Below, one piece after another: positions 6,818 to 13,019 of a stretch of 43,198 nt of DNA. The position numbers and the translations under genes are program-made. Positions within the stretch are counted from its first letter, which is position 1; each line of letters opens with the position of its first letter. The stretch spans positions 1 through 43,198 of the forward strand of contig CACXXH010000010.1 in the NCBI GenBank assembly GCA_902771595.1. The letters are read 5' to 3'. Under the pieces are notes generated by a model that saw only the letters and a list, made by a program, of their open reading frames with translations, searched no databases and was not told where the DNA came from. Source of the stretch: Fibrobacter succinogenes. Its GTDB lineage: Bacteria; Fibrobacterota; Fibrobacteria; Fibrobacterales; Fibrobacteraceae.

Positions 6818-7747
6818 ATGGGTCTTTTCCCGATGAACACGGGGAATTCCCGACAGCAGATTATCCCGCCCACGCGCCTCCGCGTGAAGGCGGGTTTTGT
6901 TGTATACTCTCCGGACTCTGGCAACCGCGAACTGGTCATCCTGGACGAAGGCGAACTCGTGGCCGTGGACAAGTCCCACGACAACCGCGAAATCAAGTTT
7001 CGCATGCACGCGGGCGACATCGTCGGCGTGGCCTCCCTCTTCGAGAACGAACCGTTCCGCTACACCCTCGAGGCAACCGAGGATTCCTCGGTCACCATCA
7101 TTTCCGAGGACTGCCTGGAATCCGAGCTGAAGAACATCCCCATCTGGCTGCTCGCGACCCTCAAGAACCTTTCCCAGAACACGCGCCTCCTGAAGGAATC
7201 CGCACACCGGACTCCCGTGGAGAACACGCTGATGAGCCTCGCGGAATACTGCGCGCATCTCGAATCGGGCGTGAAGTACCCAGTCGACACGCTCATCCGC
7301 GAATTCAACTGGCTTACGCGCATCCCGCCGGTGACCATCAAGGCCGACCTCAAGTCGCTTTTGCGTCGCCGCTTCATCGGGCTCTCCAAGAACGGCGAAG
7401 AACTGCTGATACAGGTCCACAACGCGACGCTCATGCAGATATTCTCGGACTACCTGTATGCCCGCGAAGAAGGGCTCGTATGGGAACCGCTCCGCCTTAG
7501 CCTCCCGCAGAAGCGCATCCTGGTGCACCTCACCACGATCAAGAAAGGCGTCGAGATGGAAGCGCCCGAATGGATACGCCTCCTCAACGAGAGGGAGCTG
7601 CCCATCGACGTCGCGCAGTGGATTACACTGCAGGATCTCGGATGCTTCAAACAGGGGCTCTCGAACAAGTTCCACGTGGACATGGAAAGAATCGAATACT
7701 ACCTGACGGCGATACGCTACGATTCCAACCTGAGGGGGGCGGTCTGA
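6818..7747 (+). CDS. cyclic-nucleotide-binding-domain protein, Crp-like (first of tandem pair)
   Basis: A 309-residue protein with a cNMP-binding beta-roll over roughly residues 15-115 (ELVILDEGELVAVD, then MHAGDIVGVASLFENEP and SSVTIISED), followed by helices and winged-helix-like segments (about 150-215) and an extra tail of about 95 residues. The phosphate-binding cassette is degenerate: VGVASLF lacks the Gly-Glu pair, so cyclic nucleotide binding is doubtful. It overlaps the next gene by one base (TGATG), and both products are exactly 309 residues, so they look like diverged duplicates acting together, perhaps as a heterodimer. Regulator of unknown targets; the domain call is good, the function is inference. 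Confidence 0.75.
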   Translation: MGLFPMNTGNSRQQIIPPTRLRVKAGFVVYSPDSGNRELVILDEGELVAVDKSHDNREIKFRMHAGDIVGVASLFENEPFRYTLEATEDSSVTIISEDCLESELKNIPIWLLATLKNLSQNTRLLKESAHRTPVENTLMSLAEYCAHLESGVKYPVDTLIREFNWLTRIPPVTIKADLKSLLRRRFIGLSKNGEELLIQVHNATLMQIFSDYLYAREEGLVWEPLRLSLPQKRILVHLTTIKKGVEMEAPEWIRLLNERELPIDVAQWITLQDLGCFKQGLSNKFHVDMERIEYYLTAIRYDSNLRGAV

Positions 7748-8676
7748 TGTTCGTCAAGGAAGGCGAATACCTGTTCCTCGAAGGCGACAAGGGCACAAGC
7801 CTCGTCATCGTCAAGTCGGGCATGCTGGTCGGCATGTCCAAGCAGCTGCGCCAGAGGCACTGGCGCAATTTCGGGCCCGGTTCCATCATCGGTGAATTCA
7901 GCCTGCTCGAAAGCAAGCCCAGGGAATACACGCTGCGTGCGGCGGAGAACAGCGAAGTCCTGTTCATCGAGCAGAAGGCGCTCCAGCGGGAACTCGAGCA
8001 CAAGCCGGGCTGGTTCCAGTCCACGCTTTCCTTCCTCGCCAATCATTGCCACATCGCCGAAGAGAACCTGAAGAAGAGCAAGATCGTGCAGGCGCTCCCC
8101 GCACTGCTGTTCCTGTTCAGCAAGCACCTCGTCGCGAGCGGTTCAGACAACATAGCGCTCGCCACCCTCCAGAAGAAGATGCTCGTGCTGAACAACACCG
8201 AGTTTTCCGAAACCGAGAGACTCCTGCAACTACTCGAGGAATTCGACATTCTGAAGATTGAAGGCGAAACCATCCGCGTGCCGAACCTGCAGATTATTCC
8301 GCTCCTGTACGAGGCGCTCCGTTACCGCGCGCTCAACAAGCAGGTATCGCCGGATATTCTTTCCATCACGGAACAGCTCGTGCTCACGGCGTTCGTGAAG
8401 GCGGTCAAGGAGAACGGCATTTCCATCCGCGGCAACAAGGCGACCGTCCCCACCGAAATGCTCAAAGCGGAAGCCAAGAAGGCTATGCACGGCGGCACCC
8501 TCACGCGACGCATCATTGCGCCGCTCACCGCAAGCGGAATTCTCGAGGCCTCACCTGCAAGCGGGCAATCCCCCGTACTCGACGACACCGATTCGTTCAC
8601 CGCGGATTTCTACCACGTCATCGACCTGCTCGAACTCAACCGCATCTTCCCGCTGCTCGACAAGAAGCTGGTATAG
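7747..8676 (+). CDS. cyclic-nucleotide-binding-domain protein, Crp-like (second of tandem pair)
   Basis: A 309-residue partner of the preceding gene. The beta-roll runs about residues 1-105: YLFLEGDKGTSLVIVKSGML, then GPGSIIGEFSLLESKPREYTLRA, then SEVLFIEQ. Unlike its neighbour it keeps the Gly-Glu and Pro-Arg elements of a phosphate-binding cassette (IGEFSLLESKPRE). The remainder is mostly helical, with possible winged-helix segments, and has no enzyme motif. ATG 7747 is chosen because it overlaps the upstream stop by one base and begins directly with the beta-roll; the frame is open further upstream, but that part overlaps the first gene. The stop codon lies in a GC-rich hairpin that begins a dispersed intergenic repeat. 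Confidence 0.75.
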   Translation: MFVKEGEYLFLEGDKGTSLVIVKSGMLVGMSKQLRQRHWRNFGPGSIIGEFSLLESKPREYTLRAAENSEVLFIEQKALQRELEHKPGWFQSTLSFLANHCHIAEENLKKSKIVQALPALLFLFSKHLVASGSDNIALATLQKKMLVLNNTEFSETERLLQLLEEFDILKIEGETIRVPNLQIIPLLYEALRYRALNKQVSPDILSITEQLVLTAFVKAVKENGISIRGNKATVPTEMLKAEAKKAMHGGTLTRRIIAPLTASGILEASPASGQSPVLDDTDSFTADFYHVIDLLELNRIFPLLDKKLV

Positions 8677-8728
8677 CGCCGAAGGCGCTAGTTTACAGTT
8701 ACTAGTTATTAGTTACTAGAATTTCTAG
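8675..8728. repeat. dispersed intergenic repeat: GC hairpin plus ACTAG/GTTA direct repeats
   Basis: The hairpin AGCGCC-gaa-GGCGCT (8675-8689) is followed by AGTT, ACTAG and ATTAG short direct repeats. The same composite occurs at 9773-9814 and, inverted, at 16687-16711. Downstream, 8759-8789 holds GGAACT-type 10-bp repeats. Confidence 0.55.
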
Positions 8729-8796
8729 CATCAAGAAGCCTCTTGAAATCCACGATACTAGGAACTCGGAACTTAGAACTAGGAACTCGTTTTTTC

Positions 8797-8802
8797 TATA
8801 TT
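8797..8802 (+). promoter_or_regulatory. -10 box of yajC
   Basis: TATATT in the context TTTTTTCTATATTTACC, about 40 nt before ATG 8842. Confidence 0.55.
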
Positions 8803-8841
8803 TACCCCGTAACAAAAATTCACCTTAAAACAAGGCTTAAT

Positions 8842-9210
8842 ATGAAACTTTCCGCACTCCTCGTGACCCTTTCCTCCATCGCCGCATTCGCCCAGGAAGC
8901 CGCTCCGGCCGACCAGCAGGGCGGTGGCGTCATGAGCTTCCTCCCCATTATCCTCCTGTTCGTCGTGATGTGGCTCTTCTTCATCCGCCCGCAGAGCAAG
9001 GAAAGGAAGAAGATGGAAGAAATGCGCAAGGCCCTCAAGAAGGGTGACAAGATCATCACCACGGCCGGCATCATCGGTACCATCACCTCCATCGAAGACA
9101 ATTCGAACATCATCACCGTCCGCACGGGTTCCACCACCTTCATCGACTTCGACAAGTCCGCCATCGTCCGCGTGATGAACGCCGAAGACAAGACCGAAGA
9201 AAAGAAGTAA
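8842..9210 (+). CDS. yajC: Sec translocon accessory protein YajC
   Basis: A 122-residue inner-membrane protein that associates with SecDF and SecYEG. A hydrophobic N-terminus (residues 1-18) is followed by the family's single transmembrane helix (about 31-48, FLPIILLFVVMWLFFI). It ends in the signature FFIRPQSKERKKMEEM and then the soluble GDKIITTAGIIGTI segment. The first hydrophobic stretch may be a cleaved signal, an extra for this family. ATG 8842 gives the normal start; the open frame upstream covers the promoter. def starts 22 bp later, probably in the same transcript. secD/secF are not in this window. Confidence 0.92.
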   Translation: MKLSALLVTLSSIAAFAQEAAPADQQGGGVMSFLPIILLFVVMWLFFIRPQSKERKKMEEMRKALKKGDKIITTAGIIGTITSIEDNSNIITVRTGSTTFIDFDKSAIVRVMNAEDKTEEKK

Positions 9211-9232
9211 TCCGCGACAAGGAACAAGATAA

Positions 9233-9772
9233 ATGGCGATCCTCCCTATCCGCATTTACGGTGACCCGGTGCTCCGCAAGAAGTGCGAGCCGATTACCGA
9301 GATTACCCCGGAACTGCGCCAGTTGGCACAGGACATGCTCGAAACCATGTACGACGCACCCGGGTGCGGCCTCGCCGCCCCGCAAATCGGCAGGAACATC
9401 CGCCTGGTCGTCATCGACACGGCCATCCCCGGTGAAGAGGATCCGCGCCCCTATATCATGTTCAACCCGGAATGGGAAGCAGAAGAAGACGCAAAGCCCA
9501 CGGACTACGACGAAGGCTGCCTCTCGCTCCCGGATATTTTCTGCAACGTCGTCCGCCCGGACAAGGTTTGCGTGCGATTCTTCGACATCAACGGCGAACC
9601 GCAAGAAATCCACAACTGCGAAGGCCTCTTCGCACGCTGCATCCAGCACGAAACGGACCACCTGAACGGTGACCTGTTCGTCGACAAGATTTCTACCGCC
9701 GACCGCACGCTGAACCAATCCAAGCTCCGCAAGATGGCGAAGGAAACCCAAGCCAAGCTGAAGAAGAGATAG
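9233..9772 (+). CDS. def: peptide deformylase
   Basis: A 179-residue metalloenzyme removing the formyl group from nascent proteins. All three motifs are intact: GCGLAAPQIG (about residues 44-53), EGCLSLP with the metal-binding Cys, and QHETDHLNG with the two metal His and the catalytic Glu. The length and the N-terminal ILPIRIYGDPVLRKKC are typical. It lies directly downstream of yajC. The stop codon abuts an intergenic repeat. Confidence 0.97.
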   Translation: MAILPIRIYGDPVLRKKCEPITEITPELRQLAQDMLETMYDAPGCGLAAPQIGRNIRLVVIDTAIPGEEDPRPYIMFNPEWEAEEDAKPTDYDEGCLSLPDIFCNVVRPDKVCVRFFDINGEPQEIHNCEGLFARCIQHETDHLNGDLFVDKISTADRTLNQSKLRKMAKETQAKLKKR

Positions 9773-9814
9773 GGCGGCTTCGCCGCAGTTGTTAGTCACT
9801 AGTTACTAGAATTG
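9773..9814. repeat. dispersed intergenic repeat: GC hairpin plus ACTAG repeats (copy 2)
   Basis: The hairpin GCGGC-ttc-GCCGC (9774-9786) is followed by AGTTGTTAGTCACTAGTTACTAG. It fills the whole gap between the def stop and the next start. Compare 8675-8728 and 16687-16711. Confidence 0.55.
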
Positions 9815-9818
9815 CAGG

Positions 9819-11336
9819 TTGATTATCGCTCGTTCAAAACTCTTCTGGTTCTGCCTGTTCGCATTCTCGGCGATAGCTTTCGCCGATGATTTCGAGCTGC
9901 CGGATTTGCCGGAGCCGCCCCAGGCCACAACCGAACCGACCAGCGACGCGATAAAAGAAAATGCAAAACCGGAAGAGACTCCGACTAAAGACGTTTCTAA
10001 AGACGCCTCTAAGGATGCACCGATAGATGCGCCGAAGAATGCGGCTAAAGATGTGCCGGCAAAAAATGTTTCTAAAGATGTGTCGAAGGATGTGTCTAAA
10101 GATGCGCCGGAACAATCGGATTACGACGGCCCCGTGAACTTCGCACCCATCGAAGCGACAACGCTTTCGGAATCAAAGACGGAACAACCCTCGTCCAATC
10201 CCCCCAGGCAGCAGGGCAGCAAAGCTATCGTCCCGAAGAAAATTCCCGAAGAATTGAACCGCCCCCTGCAAGTAGGCGTGTTTATCGGCGTGAAGGAACT
10301 CTACCTGAAACTTGAAGGCGAAACCATCCACATGACGGCGGCGGGCAACAAGGTGAAGTTCCAGGGCAAGGAAAACTCCGCCACGCTCGACCACAAGGAA
10401 ATTCACGGCGAGGGGAAATGTGTTTCCATCGCACCGACCCTCCGCGAACTTTCCACCTCGTGCTATCCGGGACACTTCTACGTGAGCGCAAACAAGGGGC
10501 TCGTGAACGCGGTGAATATCGTCGACGTGGAAGACTACCTGCGCGGAGTCGTCCCCTACGAAATCGGCAAGCTCGACAACAGCAGGTTCAGCGCCCTCGA
10601 ATCGCAGGCCATCGCCGCACGTACTTATGCCTACAAGCACTTCGGCAGCCGCGAATCCATGGGGTTCGACGTGTACGCCGACACCAAGGACCAAGTCTAC
10701 AAGGGACTCGCTAGCGCCACGCCCCTCACCGACAGCGCCGTGAAGGCGACTCGCGGCATCGTGATGACGTACGGTGGGCAGTTCATCATCGCCTACTACC
10801 ATTCCACCTGCGGAGGCGAAACCGAGACGCTCGCCACCTGGGAACGCCCCGACCTGCCCTACCTGCAAAGCAGGCCCGACCTGCGCAAAGACGGAACGCC
10901 GTGGTGCAGCGAATCGAGCTACAGCAAGTGGGAACGCAAGTTCGACGACAAGGAACTGGAATCGCTCGTAAAGAAGAACGGGAAAGAGGCAAAAGCGAAA
11001 GTTCCCGACTTCAAGAAAATCAAGAATATCGCCATCAAGGACACGCTCGCAAGCGGAAGAATCCTCACGCTCGTCGTCGAGACGGACAAGGGAAGTTTCG
11101 ATGTGCGGGGCGACAAGGTCCGCTGGCTGTTCAAGAAATCCGGTTCTATACTTCCGTCCTCGTTCTTCAGGATAGAACATAAAAAACAGGAATGGATCCT
11201 GACCGGAAAGGGATTCGGGCACGGAGTCGGCATGTGCCAGATGGGCGTGCGGGGCCGCAGCGCCGCAGGCCAGGACTTCGCTACGATCCTCACCCACTAC
11301 TATCCGGGAATCACGCTGGAGCGATTCGAGAAATGA
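9819..11336 (+). CDS. SpoIID/LytB-domain secreted protein
   Basis: A 505-residue exported protein. Residues 1-22 form a signal peptide (KLFWFCLFAFSAIAFA). A low-complexity linker follows, with a repeated four-residue KDVS/KDAP pattern (about 55-95). The SpoIID/LytB domain then shows VEDYLRGVVPYEIG, ALESQAIAARTYAY, and AYYHSTCGGETE. SpoIID enzymes cleave glycan strands at sites stripped of peptide stems, and homologues occur in non-sporulating bacteria. The only usual initiator between the in-frame stop (9807) and the signal peptide is TTG 9819, an uncommon start with poor SD spacing. It overlaps the next gene by four bases (ATGA). Confidence 0.85.
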   Translation: MIIARSKLFWFCLFAFSAIAFADDFELPDLPEPPQATTEPTSDAIKENAKPEETPTKDVSKDASKDAPIDAPKNAAKDVPAKNVSKDVSKDVSKDAPEQSDYDGPVNFAPIEATTLSESKTEQPSSNPPRQQGSKAIVPKKIPEELNRPLQVGVFIGVKELYLKLEGETIHMTAAGNKVKFQGKENSATLDHKEIHGEGKCVSIAPTLRELSTSCYPGHFYVSANKGLVNAVNIVDVEDYLRGVVPYEIGKLDNSRFSALESQAIAARTYAYKHFGSRESMGFDVYADTKDQVYKGLASATPLTDSAVKATRGIVMTYGGQFIIAYYHSTCGGETETLATWERPDLPYLQSRPDLRKDGTPWCSESSYSKWERKFDDKELESLVKKNGKEAKAKVPDFKKIKNIAIKDTLASGRILTLVVETDKGSFDVRGDKVRWLFKKSGSILPSSFFRIEHKKQEWILTGKGFGHGVGMCQMGVRGRSAAGQDFATILTHYYPGITLERFEK

Positions 11337-12697
11337 GCTCCGAAAATCCGGTCTATGCCGTAATCAGCCAGGGGTGCGCCGCGAACTTCGGAGAAGGCGA
11401 GCAAATCGCCCGTGCTCTTTCCGCAAGGCATCCGGGCTGCAAGATTCTTTTCCGCCTGCCCGAAGCGAAGACCGCACAGGAATCGCCCGCGGCACAGGAG
11501 GAGGCCAGAAGTTCGTTCACAGCACAGGAAGCGCCGGACTCCATTTATCTGAACGTTTGCACCGTAAAGGGCAACGCGGGCGCGTTGAAACTGTTGCGAA
11601 CCGCGTCCGAAATGTTCCCGGGCATTCCGCTGTTCATTACGGGATGCACCCCGAAGGACTTCCGCGAAGAAGCGCTGAAGGTTGCGCCGCAAGTCATATT
11701 TACGAGTCTAAAGGAAATTGCCCCTCTGGAGCAAAACGAAGCCTCCGCGACAGAGTCTATGGATGCTATCGTGGGGCCCAGCACACTCCGTGAAACGCCC
11801 TATGTGGGCATCGTGAACATCGAAGAAGGATGCCTGGACGCCTGCGCCTTCTGCAGCACGCACCTCGTGAAGGGACGCCTCCGGAGTTTCACCCCCGAAG
11901 GCATCGTCAAGCAAGTCGCAGACCTCGTGAACGACGGTTGCCTCGAAATCCAGCTTACCGGGCAGGACTGCGCCTGCTACGGATTCGATACCGGAACGAA
12001 TCTCGCGGAGCTCACGCAACGCATCCTCGTGCACGTTCCCGGCAATTACAGGCTGCGCCTCGGGATGGGAAACCCGCGGCACATGATAAGGTATGCGGAC
12101 AGCCTTCTGGATTGTTTCCGCGACGAACGTGTCTACAAGTTCGTACACGTTCCCGTGCAGAGCGGAAGCGACCGCACACTGAAAGCGATGAACCGCCGCC
12201 ACACGGCGGAAGACTTCCGGAAAATCGCCCGCATGTTCAATACCGAATTTTCACGCTTCACGCTCAGCACGGACATCATCGTCGGTTTCCCCGGCGAAAC
12301 CGACGACGATTTCGCGGAAACGATGCGGCTGCTCGAAGAAACCCGCCCGACGGTATGCAACATCACCCGCTTTGTGGCGCGCCCCGGCACGCCAGCGGCA
12401 CGCATGGAACAGAACGCCTCGCTCAGGGTTCCCGATGCAGTAAAGCACGAACGCTCCGCCATCCTCTTCGACGCCTTCCAGAAAATCGCTCAGGAGAACA
12501 ACTCCCTCTGGATAGGCGATACATGCGACGTCGTGGTCGAAAAGCCCGGTCACCGCGCGGGTACGACCATCGCGCGGAACGAGGCCTACCGCCCGGTAGC
12601 CCTCGCCGGCGACATTCCCGCAGGAAGCCGCCTTACGGTGCGCATCACCGGCGCAGAAGCCTTCGCATTATTAAGCGACCGTTCGTTCGTCGTCTAG
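11333..12697 (+). CDS. tRNA threonylcarbamoyladenosine methylthiotransferase, CDKAL1/archaeal type
   Basis: A 454-residue radical-SAM enzyme expected to convert t6A to ms2t6A at position 37 of ANN-decoding tRNAs. The N-terminal UPF0004 domain keeps its three cluster cysteines (C15 in SQGCAANFGEGE, C76, C105). The radical-SAM triad is CLDACAFC (C167, C171, C174), followed by STHLVKGRLRSF. A C-terminal TRAM-like segment covers about 390-450. The motifs LTGQDCACYGFDTGTNL, RLGMGNPRHM and HVPVQSGSD resemble the eukaryotic and archaeal CDKAL1 branch more than bacterial MtaB or MiaB; this subfamily call is from memory of the motifs. It overlaps the SpoIID gene by ATGA. Confidence 0.85.
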   Translation: MSSENPVYAVISQGCAANFGEGEQIARALSARHPGCKILFRLPEAKTAQESPAAQEEARSSFTAQEAPDSIYLNVCTVKGNAGALKLLRTASEMFPGIPLFITGCTPKDFREEALKVAPQVIFTSLKEIAPLEQNEASATESMDAIVGPSTLRETPYVGIVNIEEGCLDACAFCSTHLVKGRLRSFTPEGIVKQVADLVNDGCLEIQLTGQDCACYGFDTGTNLAELTQRILVHVPGNYRLRLGMGNPRHMIRYADSLLDCFRDERVYKFVHVPVQSGSDRTLKAMNRRHTAEDFRKIARMFNTEFSRFTLSTDIIVGFPGETDDDFAETMRLLEETRPTVCNITRFVARPGTPAARMEQNASLRVPDAVKHERSAILFDAFQKIAQENNSLWIGDTCDVVVEKPGHRAGTTIARNEAYRPVALAGDIPAGSRLTVRITGAEAFALLSDRSFVV

Positions 12698-12728
12698 GGA
12701 ACTGAATCTCCGGTTTCTCCCTCACTCT

Positions 12729-12795
12729 CGCAACCACGCCCGGTTAATACCGAGCGTTTGTTGCTCACAGAAGCGACCGTTCGGTCTAGAATCAG
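12729..12795. repeat. 67-bp direct repeat, copy A
   Basis: Begins CGCAACCACGCCCGG and ends CTAGAATCAG. It matches 12881-12947 at all but three positions. Both copies lie in the spacer between the convergent methylthiotransferase and fibro-slime genes. Confidence 0.8.
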
Positions 12796-12839
12796 AATCA
12801 CAAGTGCTGGGCTGGCCCTCGCTACCCCCGCAAGGGGGG

Positions 12840-12875
12840 CCATGTCCACGTAAGCGCTGAAGCGCTAAGTGGCCA
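12840..12875. repeat. imperfect palindrome between the 67-bp repeats
   Basis: CCACGTAAGCGCT is followed by GA and then AGCGCTAAGTGG, an imperfect inverted repeat centred on AGCGCT. Just upstream, CCCCC-gcaa-GGGGG forms a second small hairpin. I see no coding sequence in 12698-13019. Confidence 0.4.
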
Positions 12876-12880
12876 AAGGT

Positions 12881-12947
12881 CGCAACCACGCCCGATTAAT
12901 ACCGAGCGTTTGTTGCTCACAGAGGCGACCGTTCGATCTAGAATCAG
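12881..12947. repeat. 67-bp direct repeat, copy B
   Basis: Second copy of 12729-12795, 152 bp further on, with three substitutions (G/A, A/G and G/A). Confidence 0.8.
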
Positions 12948-12976
12948 CAAAACTGCGGTTTCTCTCCGCATACAGA

Positions 12977-13001
12977 AAAAGCCCGGCTTAGCCGGGCTTT
13001 T
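12977..13001 (-). terminator. bidirectional terminator of the fibro-slime gene
   Basis: The perfect 11-bp stem AAAAGCCCGGC/GCCGGGCTTTT has a 3-nt loop and T-runs on both strands. It lies 19 bp past the stop of the minus-strand gene and may also end rightward transcription. Confidence 0.85.
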
Positions 13002-13019
13002 CGTTAAACTGTTCGCACC

